DNA of 64,000 nt from positions 7,078,193-7,142,192 of the forward strand of contig SCHM01000001.1 in the NCBI GenBank assembly GCA_004123355.1, given 5' to 3'. Within the stretch, counting starts at the first letter, position 1. Each line of letters begins with the position of its first letter. Below the pieces are notes generated by a model. The model did not search any database, was not told the DNA's origin, and was given only the letters and a program-made list of their open reading frames with translations. The stretch comes from Amphirosellinia nigrospora. Its lineage: Eukaryota; Ascomycota; Sordariomycetes; Xylariales; Xylariaceae. This document shows positions 23,117 to 34,930 of the stretch, piece by piece. The position numbers and the translations under genes are program-made.

Positions 23117-23311
23117 TTATTCGGATATAATGCCCTGCCCTTGTGCCACAGCCGCACCCTCCGCAGCCGCCTCTCCTTCAGCGCCGTTGAATCCTATGGC
23201 TCCATCGCCAACCACCAGTGCAGGGGAATAAGCGCCAAGATTGATATTTAGCGGGGCGGCCATGACGATGGACGCGAAAATTGTAAGAGCAAGGGCCAGG
23301 ACCGACTTCAT
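23117..23311 (-). CDS. Small secreted protein, 64 residues
   Basis: An intact single-exon gene. The ATG at 23311 opens a classic signal peptide, MKSVLALALTIFASIVMA, with likely cleavage before APLNIN. The mature part begins APLNINLGAYSPALVVGDG and continues into a Glu/Ala/Gly-rich tail, with no cysteines. The block NINLGAYSPALVVGDG is familiar from small secreted proteins of unknown function in Sordariomycetes; I know of no assigned role. It stands alone in AT-rich, gene-poor DNA. The upstream in-frame extension (to 23485) is hydrophobic and is better seen as leader, because the signal peptide at 23311 is textbook. Confidence 0.75.
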   Translation of the reverse strand: MKSVLALALTIFASIVMAAPLNINLGAYSPALVVGDGAIGFNGAEGEAAAEGAAVAQGQGIISE

Positions 23312-26300
23312 TATGCCTCTATTGGCAAAGTCGAAAATATTGAAATAAATTAAGTAGAAATTAGCAACGCTGATGGATAGGTTGCAAAGGATGTGGTTGC
23401 TTATATTCAGATGATGATATTGTGCACCAGTGCACTGGAGAACGAGAGGAAAGAGCGTAAGAACAGAGTGGAAGTGTAACAGCATGGAATATGAGTTGTG
23501 TGTATGGAGCGAGCAGAGATGTTTTATCTATGTATGTTGACTTCCAAACCCCATCGAATAGGCAAAGTAGCACTGCCTCTAGGGATCTCAATACGCGGAG
23601 GGCATAATTTACAGAAGTGCCAAGTCGTTACGGATGTGGTGGCCAGACGTGTGATGGTCAAGTTGCCAAGAGCTGCCAAGGACCTCAGTCAAGAGGCCAA
23701 ATCTCGAGCATGATGTTGTATTTATTGGTAACACTACTAGCGACCATACATGCCACGATGAGGAGGAGCATCTTGAAGGGTTTCATGTTATGCTAATTGG
23801 GTTTTGCGTTTTAATATGTGGCTGACAACGGTAGCACACAATTGCCGGAAAGCAATCTGTGAAATGGCCAGTGTCACCGATCAAGCCCAAAGACTAAAAG
23901 CACCCATTCGGCGTTAATGGTTAATCATGCAGCTACTGTGACAATCTCCGATGTTAGGGTAATGTGTTGTAAACAATATTACAATTTGAAGTTGTGCAGT
24001 AGGCAGACTAAAACTGAAACTGCTCGGGTCTTTTTGGTGACAGGCTGACGAGATGAGGCATGCCAAGGTGTCGTGAAGTGAACTTGGTTGTGTTTCATGC
24101 ACAATTAAGATTCAGCACAGGCAGCCTAATTGATTGGATGCTTTATTGCCCGTTTCGGCGATTTTACTTTTCATGCTTGCGTAAACTGTCGATCCCCAGG
24201 AGACTTTTACTAGCCGCCGAGTTTATGGTTGCGCTCTCTCGCGAGGTGTGGAGTAGCAGACGATTATATAGTAGGTACAGAGGGGGAGGAGACATTTTGG
24301 ATAACCCCAACATACATACATATAGTATACAGGGCTTCTCCGGACTATAGTTGAGCCGATCTATCGCTGAAGGGATCTCTCTACCTGTCCCACTTATGCG
24401 GGCATTTTCATAGACGGTTTCACAATGGCCCAGTGAGGATAGAGGCGGACGGCAGAGCCGCGCGGGTACTACTAACGATTTACGGAATATACCGACGGCG
24501 ACAAAATACCTTACTTGACTAATTGAGTGCATAACATTGGCATAACGGTATAACGTATAACTATTATTGATTTACGTTTCGAGAATAATGACAACTATAC
24601 TGCCTACACAGATACCAACCCTCCTCCTAAAATTAGCGCCCCGGGGGGAATATGGACCTCTTTAAGGCACATCATAGTAAATATATTAATTGCCTATTAA
24701 GGACATAGACAGTCGAAGCATAAGGAGTACATCTTAGCAAGATATAATGCGTACCAAGGGACTGGGAACGGACATATCATGTATATAAAGACACGAGTGT
24801 GACGTTCTAGCTACCTAAGTATTTCTTAACTTTTCCAAGGCAGCGATATGAAAGCGAGGAGATATAAAGACGCGAGGACTAGGCAATTAGTGTGACAAGG
24901 GCTTATACTTAGGTGCTTGGAACTCAATGTTTTATTTAGCTATTGATCTCTTTGGGATCTATAGAGTGTCTAGCATAGCACTGAAAGCAGGGCGTAATCA
25001 AGTTAGGCGTTGTCATACCTCACATTAATAGTTATTTCAATATTAAATCATTATTATATCACAATGAGGGTTGTTACAATCGTACAGAGCTCGCTAAATA
25101 CTGCACTACGAGGCCAAGGCAGTTGTACGAAGTTATCGTGAGTCTCAATTACTACCTACAGCTGAGATAGAACACTGAGACACACAGACTCTGGCTACAG
25201 GATCTACGGAGGTCCACAAAGTATGGGAGGAAATTCGAGCATGAAAGGGCACGGAATCCTCCTACTCGGAGAATAGAAACTTATATCTTCATGGCACCTT
25301 TGGCACTTTAGTTGATCATTACTCAATTGAACTATTCCAAGCCCTCTATTTGAGGCCTATATCGACATAACAGAGATTGCGCTTTCTATATATATATGTA
25401 CGGGCCGGGCTCATGCCCGATACCTCTGGCGTTCTATAACAGGCGCTTAATCTGTATGTACTCTTATATTGGAGTAGGGCAAGTGAGGTATGTGAGCAAA
25501 TTAGGCACAGGGAAGCGGAGGGGTAAATTAACAAGGGGGAGAAAACACGTAAAAACAGCAGGATTCTCTGCTGTATCTTACCTTTGTACTTCGCCAGCAA
25601 CATACCACGGAGATTTTAAATTTTGGATTTTCATTAACATATCGCGTTCCTTTCGATGAACAGATTACCCTTATTTCTAAGTGACTGAGACTTGAATTGG
25701 ATGAGTAATTCCTAGATTAGCTCATTTCCCTTGGTCCCAGTCACCCTGGACCAATTCAATATACATCCCGGGGCACTTACGATATATAAGATATTTGCTT
25801 AGGGATCATGTGGTAAGAAGAGATTTCATTTTCTGGGCTTATGTACGCTGATATAATTAATTACTTGTCACAGATGATAATAAGTGGTTGCTGTGAATCA
25901 ATATATTACAAGAGCCACTCGCCTTTACAGCGCATACCTTCACACAAGCAACCGATTCACTAACTCCTGTTTGGCGTACATCTCAATGCCCGAGTGAAAA
26001 TAGCCTTATCCAATATATTAAGCCTTAAAATCTGCCTATACTTAGTATTACAGCGTGTCACAAGGCATCCTGATCTCACGATACCTTGTCTAGCACACCA
26101 AAACACTCACCTTCCCAAGCCTCATATAGACTCTGTGATACTTACGGCCCTAGGAACAAAGGACCTAGATGTATATGGCCAGGGGCTAGCCCCAGAGACT
26201 CCTAGACTCTCTGCGCAACAACAGATATCAATATACACCCCATACCTTGATAGTGAGGTTATGACACAGCGCATCGGCATTTCGCCATAGACACACAGAC

Positions 26301-28882
26301 GTAGACAAATGATTCATTGTATATTGTTAGTTAGCCTTCACTAGGGTAGTTTCAGAAACATTCGCGCAATAACAAGTGCCCATTGCCTACTACAGGTGCT
26401 GGGTTTTGACACCTGGCTATGTGTTGTGTTAGCTGCCAATGAGAGCAGCTATAACAAAGAAGCTAGTCATATAAGTACCCAATTCCTTTCAACTAGCAGC
26501 AATTCGGTCTCGGTAATATCATCTCCCAAACAATGACCTAGTAGAAGACCTGTCCTCAATCTAAAGTAAAATATTGAGACTTGTTGTGATGCTCGACAAG
26601 TGCATCGGTGTGAGATGTGGTACTAGGAGTGAGCTTGAGTTATTACTTGCCTCGCCCTCGATACCTAATGATACCTAATGATTGTTCTCCCGAGTTCACT
26701 GCCAGACGACACATACACGTATATAAGAGCTGCCGACGGTTAGGCGTTGGAATTGACTAGTTTATCTTTTAGTAGTGCTGTGGTTATAGTGCTGCGGTTC
26801 TGTTCCTTGAATTCCTCCGTTTCCTCGTCACTAACAACCAGTCCATGAGCTGCCTCTTCACGTCATGGGATTTCAAGTCATACTGTTGTATTTAATCATA
26901 AACAATCAATATATTTATTGTTTGTTTGATGTCATTCACAGGCGTAAGCGAAAAGGTAGAATCTTTATCCGCTAGTGTACTATGTCGGGATATACACGCG
27001 ACTGTGTATCACGAAGGAAATCATTTAATTCGGATTTTCTTATTAAACCTCAAAGAGCGTAGCACTTAGAGCAGTGAATATCTTTCAAGACAGGTTTTAG
27101 TTACCTCTCACTCAATACATTTGGCACAGGACAATAGGGATGGTGGGACTAAAGTGAATTCTCAATAGCCGCCCGTCTTTTGGTTTTGTTATAGGAGGCC
27201 TTCACTGCGGCCGTCTCGTCAGGGCCGCCCTCACCGAAAGTGGCTGAGGCTCAACCTATAATGTATTCACTTCTCTCCGTAGCTAGGCACAGTATATTCA
27301 ATTCCAGATTGACCCTCGAGGTCCTGACAGCGGGTGTTCCGCTTTCCCGGGAACTAACCCTATCTAGGTAGTTTCAACTTCGCTATGAGAATTGTGCCCC
27401 CACTCTTTCCCCCCATGCCATGCCCCGAACCGGGGATCTCGTCCAAGTGGCATCCAGATGGCGTGATAACACTGCTCTATTAAAGACGTTGGTGGTTATC
27501 CTACATACGTACTGCAGCAGCTAGGAGTATAAGTGGGCCTCGGTACCAATATAACTCGGGGTTTAACGAAGGCCGATGACATACCGATTGTTCAGCGAAT
27601 CTTACCTAGTGTATATCACCTAATCTACACTATTTCGTGTAGTATGGGACATCCTTAACCCTACCTAGGTACTTAATTTGGGGGAGGCCTTCTACTTTGG
27701 GGTCTGTCTCTGCACGTGGCTACAATCGCCAACTCGAATTCTTCGTCGCTGTTGTGTTTCCCCTCTCCATTACTATCTACTAGCACACCACCCGTTATGC
27801 AGAGGCTTGCAGCTAACCTCAGCCTCCCATGCCCTCGGGTATATAGCAGGCTCCATTATCATTCCATAGTGTGCTGCACGTAACCCTATCTGTAAGGTCA
27901 CCATCCACTAGTGCAATTAGCAACCCAGAAACAGCCACCTCCGAGCTTGGCGTGCTGTGTGTGTCAAAAAGTGCCACTCTGATGGTGGTTGCACTCCAGA
28001 CTTGGGAGACATGATATGCAGGAGAATGTCTGGTCAAGGCCCCCACCTGCATATATGTACATAGCTGTGATCAATAGAATGAAGACGTACCTGTAAGTGG
28101 CTGTCTAGGTATGTGTATGTAGTACTTCCTCTCCAAATAACCCAACCCTCCTCCCATACCTACCTAGGTAGACAGGCACTTACAGCGCTTATCTAGCTTC
28201 TTGGGGTAAGCCGCAAACTACAGCGGGAATAGTACCATGCAGGTGTATCCGTACAGGCGTAGTGTACCTAAAGCAGGTTGATTTCGCCTTGAAGGCGCTT
28301 GACTTCCCAACATGGCATCCTCATTGGATAATGAGAAGAGGTGCTTGTGAGCTCTCACATCAGGTTCTTCGAGGTGCAGTATTGTTTGACTGATGGATTG
28401 ATCTTCCTGACCTACTGTAGGTACTTAATCTGCTGTTTGGGTCTGGCTGCACAACATCACCTTGCCCTTCGGTAGTTGGCTTGTGATGCACAAAACACAC
28501 TAGACTAACCTAGACTACGAATTGACGTTTGTGGTGCCACTTACGTCGACTACCCTACAATCATGAACTAGGGGTGCCCCGAAAACCCCTCCTACACCCC
28601 TGCCGCAATGTGTAGGCCATTGTCCACTATTGCCCACTCCTGTGCACCATTTTGCGAGTACCGCGAGATGCTACCCCGATCGAGTGGCAAGCGAGGGCGG
28701 CGACGCAATACAATACAAGTACAATACTATGCTTTGTCTATGACATTTCTACCTCCCTTTCCGTTTCTTCCTCGTCCGGCCCTTCGCCCGTGGTAGTTTG
28801 CCGAGCACGATACCGTCAAGAACTAGGAACCAGGAACCCAGGAACCATCAGACATTAGGAAGTGCGCGTCTCATAATATAAC
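23312..28882. other. AT-rich gene-poor block
   Basis: About 5.6 kb with no supported gene. The sequence is visibly richer in A and T than the flanking gene blocks. It contains short motifless frames, perfect TACCTAGGTA at 27662-27671 and 28161-28170, and a tRNA-like stretch near 27420-27500 that does not fold acceptably. Decayed repeats are possible but I recognise no transposase or reverse transcriptase motif. Confidence 0.5.
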
Positions 28883-31040
28883 ATGTCTGCGGGTCCGGTC
28901 CGACATCTTCCCATCCTGGCCGTCGCCGCCGGCGTTGTCGTCCACCACGGCATCTTCAGACATGGCGAATGGCACCTGCACGGCCCTCACATCATCACCG
29001 GTCATGTGGCCCTCGGTGGCGCTATGCTATGGTATCTAAGCAATTTTGGCGACGCCTTCGCTCCCGTCCTCGGTTGGCTAGCTATTCTTGCCGTCGCATA
29101 CTTGGGAGGGTTGTTCTCGAGTATGACTATATACCGTCTCTACTTCCACCGTCTTTCCTCCTTCCACGGACCGAGGCTCGCTGCTGTGAGTAAGCTCTGG
29201 CACGTGTGGCATGTCCGTGACTCGACCAATTTTCGCTATCAAGAGAAGATCTATAAAGAGTATGGATCAATAGTGAGAACAGGTGAGCTGATCCATCTCC
29301 TTGAAAAAAACAAATAAAAAGAACCATCATTAGTGCACGCAAGCGAAAATTGTACGGCTATGATATCTGGGCTAAGTTCTTTCTAATCAAGGTCCAAACG
29401 AGATCACCATTTTCAACCCTGATGCCATCGAGCTGCTTGACGGGTTCGGTAATGAGACCACGCGGGACGTCTGGTACGATATTATCCGGCCAAGGACCAG
29501 CTGTCTTCACCCGTAACAAACTTGAACATAAAGAAGGCCGCAAGTTTTGGGCCCAAGGGCTGTCTAACAAAGGTGAGTGTACCGGCCCATATCCTTGTCA
29601 CGCAGCTTTCGTCCGTATAGCATTCTTTAATTTCACAGCCGTGATAGGTAGAGATACCTGACGGATGTTACGAATGGCCACAACTGACGAGATCCTCGGA
29701 AGCAATGAATGACTATTATCCTCGCATAGCGAGTCTTGTTCGGAACCTCTCGCGTTGTATTGGTACTTTTGACGCGAACCCTGTAGACGTTGATCAAGTC
29801 ATGTCTTGGTATTCATGGGACGTCATGGGAGAAGTGCTCTTCGGTGAGGACTTCAATCTCACAAAATCTCAGGTGACACATCCCGGTATCAAACACAGAG
29901 ACCGTGCGTTGGCTCTAGCGGGTCCTCTCGGTGATGCCATATGGATCGCTCTGCTAGGTTTCCAGCTCCCGCCAGTCGGTATTGTGAATGACTGGCACAA
30001 TATGATACAATTTTGCGAGGATCATATGAAATCACGCCTCAGCGTAGGTGTCTTTCTCATAGCTTTTGCAACCTTATCAAAGCACTTTTATCTGACGAAA
30101 GAGGGTATAGCGTGGCGGTAATAACAAAACGGACATGGCCACATATTTCATTGAGGAATATCGGAAAACCGCGGCTACCAAAACAAAGCAAGCTAGGGAT
30201 CTCCATCTCGCTGGCACAGCGGTAACGGCTGTTGTCGCAGGAAGGTAAGTTTAGATCTTGTTACTGTTGCATACCACTCGTCATCGATGAAGTTGTCGCG
30301 GCCCACTTCATGATTACATTATGCTTCCAGTAATTCAAACCTAGACCTACCGCTAACATCTCGTTAGTGATACTACTCGCGCTGTCCTCATCGGAATCTG
30401 GTGGTTTCTCTCAAAATATCCAGAGCACGCCCAAAAACTCCAATCTGAGGTTGACAGCGTTGATGTGAATGACGCGAACGCCCTGGCTGCCCTACCACAT
30501 CTGAACGGCGTGATAAATGAAGCTCTTCGGCTTATCCCGCCAGTCATGACGGAGGAAATAGAATAACCGGTCCCAACGGAATGTTAATTGAGAATGTTCT
30601 CATCCCCCCAGGCGTGAAAGTAACATGCCCTAGATATGTCCTCCAGAGAAGTAAGCGCGCGCGCCGTTATGGGCTTCAAACAACATCCCGAATCTCAAGA
30701 TTCTGTTATCGTCGTCTGGTCGCGTTCTAACGTACTTGCAGTGGAATCGATGTGGGTGCAGCCAAACGACTTTGTCCCCGAGCGGTGGTACTCTCGCCCG
30801 GAACTGATCCTCGATAAGCGAGCCTTTGCACCGTTCTCTTACGGCGCCCGATACTGCCTGGGAAAGAACCTGGCTATCAATGCACTTCGCCTCGTCATAG
30901 CAACTCTCATCCAGGATTACGACGTAAGCTTTGCTCCCGGCTACGACGAAGAAACGATGTGGCGCGATATGAGAGACCAGGTGACCTGTCAACCGGGTGC
31001 CATCTTCTGCGTTTTCAAACCGCGTAAGTCGGCCAAATGA
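28883..31040 (+). CDS. Cytochrome P450 monooxygenase no. 1
   Basis: A membrane-bound class II (microsomal) P450. The N-terminus (ATG 28883) has several hydrophobic helices and the motif FRHGEWHLHGP, then FHRLSSFHGPRLAAVSKLWH. Further landmarks are: RNKLEHKEGRKFWAQGLSNK, DVDQVMSWYSWDVMGEVLFG, the I-helix VVAGSDTT split by an intron after AG, the K-helix NEALRLIPP (ExxR), FVPERWYSRPEL (PERF-type) and the heme loop FSYGARYCLGKNLA with its cysteine ligand. At least four introns can be placed. Two lesions are apparent: between about 29485 and 29500, and at about 30550, where one added base restores MTGGNRITGPNGML. The C-terminus ends FKPRKSAK. Substrate unknown. No backbone synthase is nearby, but an NmrA-like gene follows on the same strand. 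Confidence 0.85.
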
Positions 31041-31849
31041 GTTTCGACAACAGGTGTCGAATTACAGAAGCCAGGGGCGTCTGCTTCTCTCTCGCGAATC
31101 ACAAGTATGGGTACGTCGATTTTTAGTGGTCTAAAGGGAGTTAAGGGGGAGGTATACCCGTTGGGACAAGGGAGGGAGGTCCTCAATAATGAGTTTTGAG
31201 TAATGATGAATATCAATGCGCGAGGACGGGACACCAGCGTGCATCGCGGCAATTCTCTCTGTTGGCGATATAGCCACGAACCCTTTACGACCGTAAATTA
31301 GCTGCCTTTTTGGCAGGGTTCGACTCTACGATAGTTTTACGTATATAGTGACACAAATTTGATGTAGGGCGTTTGAAGCTTCATTAAGACCCCGCGCGTG
31401 TTAATGCAATATTTGAGGAGTAAGGCAGAAAGTATGAGAGCTACTCCTCACAGTGGTTGGTATCAATCACTTTGTCCATTCTACAGCGTCAATACCACCC
31501 TTCTACCAATATCCCAACTGCGGGCTGTTTCGTCTTAAATACTGGATATATACGTGTGTGTGTGTTTGTATCTAGTTCATTATAGACGAGTTCGGGTAAC
31601 AAAAGAATGGCACAATTATAAAATTCAAAGACGATACCCTGGGAAGCGATGAATACACTTCACGGTGGTTGGTGAGAGATGAGATGAGATCCGAGGCTCC
31701 ACGATGGTTGTTCACACTGAGATGATTCCTCCGAAAGCCGGAACTTAGGTATTAGACTAGATGCCCTGCCAAGAGGTGCAGACTGACCCATAAGCGGGTT
31801 CTTAACAGCACGTCTCCCGTTCAGCTTTCCCCAACTCTAAAACTCCGTC
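31041..31849. other. Intergenic region between P450 no. 1 and the NmrA-like gene
   Basis: No gene seen. A short TG repeat lies at about 31553-31566. The last few hundred bases should hold the promoter of the next gene. Confidence 0.5.
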
Positions 31850-32772
31850 ATGGCAATCAAAAGCGTCGCTCTGTTTGGCGGAAATGGCAATCTGGGGACG
31901 GAAGCCCTTCAAGCCCTCGTCTCATCAGGCCACTTTCACGTCACAGTCATAAAGCGGGAATCCTCGGCCTACACACTCCCCCCACCTTATCCGCACAAGC
32001 CCAGCTCAAAACGGTCGACGATGAGCTCTCTCTCGCCAGCCTCGAGGCGGCACTCCGGGGGCAGGATGCCGTCGTAGTCAGCATTCCCCTCCGCGACCCG
32101 GCACAGCACCTCCGCATCGCCGACGCGGCCGCCGCGGCGGGCGTGCGGCGCGTCATACCGGCCGACTACGGGAGCTGCGACTCGGACAGCCCGCGCGCCC
32201 AGGAGCTCGTCCCGCTCTTCAAGCACAAGGCGGCCGTGCGGGCGCGTCTGCAGGCGCTGGCCGACGCCGACCCGGCGGCCTTCGCCTGGACCAGCCTCGT
32301 GTGCGGGCACTTCTTCGACTGGGGCTTGAGGGAGAACTTCCTGCACTTCGACCTCGCGCGCCGCACGGCCGACGTCCTGGACCACGGGCGGTACAGGTCC
32401 TCGACGTCGACGCTGGCGCGCGTGAGCGAGGCCATCGTCGCCGTGCTGGCCGCCGACGCCGAGGCTACGCGGAACAAGGTGCTCTTCATGCAGAGCTTCT
32501 GCGTCTCGCAGCTCGACGTGCTCGCCGCGCTGGAGAGGGCCACCGGTGCGAAGTGGGAGGTCAAGACCGTCGAGTCGCAGGCGTTCATCGACGAAAACAA
32601 GGCAAAGGCCGATGCGGGTGACAAGGCGGCCGTCGAGGATCTCGTTTTCGCGCTGGGTGCTTTGGACGGGAACTGGGAGACGCGTGAGGGTTTCTCGATG
32701 GATCTTCTGGGGTTGAGAAATGAAGACCTTGACGAGGTGGTAAAACGAGTTGTGGATTCTCACTCAGTGTGA
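31850..32772 (+). CDS. NmrA-like / isoflavone reductase-type NAD(P)-binding protein
   Basis: About 307 residues. The start MAIKSVALFGGNGNLGTEAL carries the dinucleotide-binding GGNGNLG (GxxGxxG) on the first Rossmann turn, followed by VTVIKRESSAYTLPP. After a frame correction the protein continues LSAQAQLKTVDDELSLASL, then GQDAVVVSIPLRDPAQ, GVRRVIPADYGSCD (the VIPA/FGxD-like block of this family) and a long C-terminal substrate domain ending VDSHSV. The frame changes in the run of six C at 31978-31983; one more C restores it. These proteins are NAD(P)H-dependent reductases or redox-sensing regulators. This one is high in GC and otherwise intact. Its position after a P450 on the same strand would suit a tailoring reductase, which is inference. 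Confidence 0.82.
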
Positions 32773-33159
32773 TTTCACCCACTGCTGACTCGAAGTGCTT
32801 ATGGGTCTTGGTGTGTAGCAGAACATTCAAGTTGTTGTCTGTTTAACTCTAATAGAATAGTTATCTATATTCGTGAGGTCATATTTACACGATAGAACTA
32901 GTTTTCATTCCCTATAGAATACAGAGAGTTAAGCGTAGGTCCGGGTTGAAAGGCACTCGTGATATCCAATCCTTGAAATGATACCAAAATGTACTCATTG
33001 AAGCACCGAGTAAATGATTAAAATGTAAGAGTTCTATGTGTATCGATTGTCTTATAAACTGGTATATAAGGTACTTTTTGTGATGTAGAATGTGTATCTG
33101 CAACGCCGCCTCCAAATGCAATGATACATAACGTAGTGCCTCGTTAAAAGTAAGCAAAC

Positions 33160-34930
33160 CTATAAAAGAAGCCCAGTCCCAAAATGTATAGCATATATCG
33201 TCGCGCAGATCAGTAACCAGTCGTGATAAAGACTGAAACCTTTCCATGTTGATGCGCCGGAATCCTGGGAATCGCTCGTCCCTGCTCCTGCCCCTGCTCC
33301 TGCCCCTGTTCCTACTCCGGTACCATTACTTGGTGCCAACGGATCGGAATCGGCGTTAGCAGCCCGGAAATCGGGCGCCTCACAGTCACCCTTTACGCTC
33401 CCTAAATTCATCTGGACGGTAATCTCCTTCTCATTTGATCCACAATTTGAATACTGGGCGAGGTGGATGGCATTGTTTGTTTGGTCAAAGACAGCTGCGA
33501 TGTCGCGTGAGTCTATCGTTCGGGCTTCAGATGGCTTCAGGGAGCAATGACTAACCATAAGCAGACCGCAGCATTGTGTCGCCTAGGAGGACAAAGTCCT
33601 CACTAGGGCTAATACCCAGATAACACGAGATGCCAAAGGCTGTTTGAATTTCTCGTACGACCTCCCGGTAAGGTACACGGATAGTGACGCCGGCAAAGGC
33701 GAAATTGAGCGTCCCCGGCTGATTGTTGAACTCGCAATCAACTGGATAGAACCCACTGGGGTCTGTCGCATCAGCACCGAAATCAGTGGCAATGGCAGTC
33801 GCCAGCCTTTTGGGTAGAAGAGTTAGAGTAGCACCACTATCGAGGAAGACGGGCATGGATGTGTTAGGATATTGCTTCGTGTTCCCGCTAGGTGGCGTTA
33901 TACTCAATGACTCCATGTCGATCCAACTACGGATATATTGCGGTCAGCCCTGGATCGTTGCTTCAAAGTGTGATGGCTAGTTTTTTGAGTCGTTTCCGAC
34001 TTCAGCTCGTCATCATTGAGAGCGGAATCAAGACAAGCTGACTACATAGTAGGGTACTTACTATCTCGGCACCCCGTCCGGTGCACTTGCGGCTGGTATT
34101 ATAGGTTGTGTCTGAAGCGTGCCGGTAAATTTAGAGGTATCCAACCCGCCAAATATTATGACGCCTTCCTGCTCACTCTTGCTTCCCAGAGCGAGACTAA
34201 ACGCTTTCGTGTTTGTGACTCCTTGGTCGGCCAGCTGATCGACCATATTTTTGTACGGTAAAGTCACATTCTCTCCGTGACCAATACCTAATATACCTGC
34301 GAATTCATCCGTGGTATTGACAGCCACTCCAAATTGCACGTCTTGTAAAAGTGCGTCTGGATAAAGTAGTCAGAATGATGACCTTGAGATGAAAATCTGG
34401 CCTAAAATCCGTACCTGTGCCTGCCAGACCAACGTCATCTACTACATACTGAATGTTGGCGCTACCAATGCCATATCTCAGAGTTTTCGTGGTCGCCGAC
34501 TCCGCAGCAGTTGAGGATGAGGATGGGTCATAGTGGCCAACTGCCCTACAAAACTTCACATCGGAAGTTCCCTGCAAGGTTGCACAGTTTGGGTTAACCC
34601 AGAGCTCAAAGGAGCCGGTATCCAACTGAACAAAGACGGGTTGGGGTGGCGTGCCGATGTTCACTTTGCCCGAGTCAGCATAACATTTCCCGATGAAGCT
34701 GACTTAAACCGAAACCAACATTTGGCATAGTACGCTACGTCGGCTCTCTTTTCCAGAGGCGTGGAGGCAATCGCTCGCTTGTCCTCGTACACTTTGGCGA
34801 ATACCTGTCGATTGGTCGAGTGGACAACCGGTAACTTCACGTAGTGGCTGCTACGGCGTTCGATGTACAACGCATCGCTATATCGAGCTGCTAGGGCAAG
34901 ACAGAGGAAGGAAAGGAGTTGAAATGACAT
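33160..34930 (-). CDS. GPI-anchored pepsin-like aspartic protease (yapsin type)
   Basis: A secreted, wall- or membrane-attached A1-family protease. The signal peptide MSFQLLSFLCLALAARYSDA is followed by a propeptide with paired basic residues (ERRSS, LEKRADVAYY). The first catalytic motif is in NIGTPPQPVFVQLDTGSFELW and the second in MPVFLDSGATLTLLP, giving the DTG/DSG pair. FAGILGIGHG and DFVLLGDTMLRSAY are further family blocks. The C-terminus has a Gly/Ala/Ser-rich stalk with a GAGAGAGAG run, then a hydrophobic tail (WLLICATIYAIHFGTGLLL) expected to be replaced by a GPI anchor. Introns: one between AYYAK and NIGTP with an unusual AAAG acceptor, one after DVGLAGT, one after DGVPR, and one splitting SAY and AVFDQTNN. 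The gene appears intact. Substrate unknown. Confidence 0.9.

Noticed and set aside
27415-27510. tRNA-like stretch (GAACCGGGGATCTC and GCGTGATAACACTGCTC on the plus strand, resembling the T and D arms of a minus-strand tRNA)
   Set aside because: The T loop is missing (CCCCGGTTCGGGG closes with almost no loop), and no acceptor stem or anticodon arm can be paired. Perhaps a tRNA relic, but not supportable.
28883-32772. Biosynthetic gene cluster formed by P450 no. 1, the NmrA-like gene and the sugar transporter
   Set aside because: No backbone synthase, cluster regulator or consistent gene set. The transporter lies 8 kb away across a gene-poor block.
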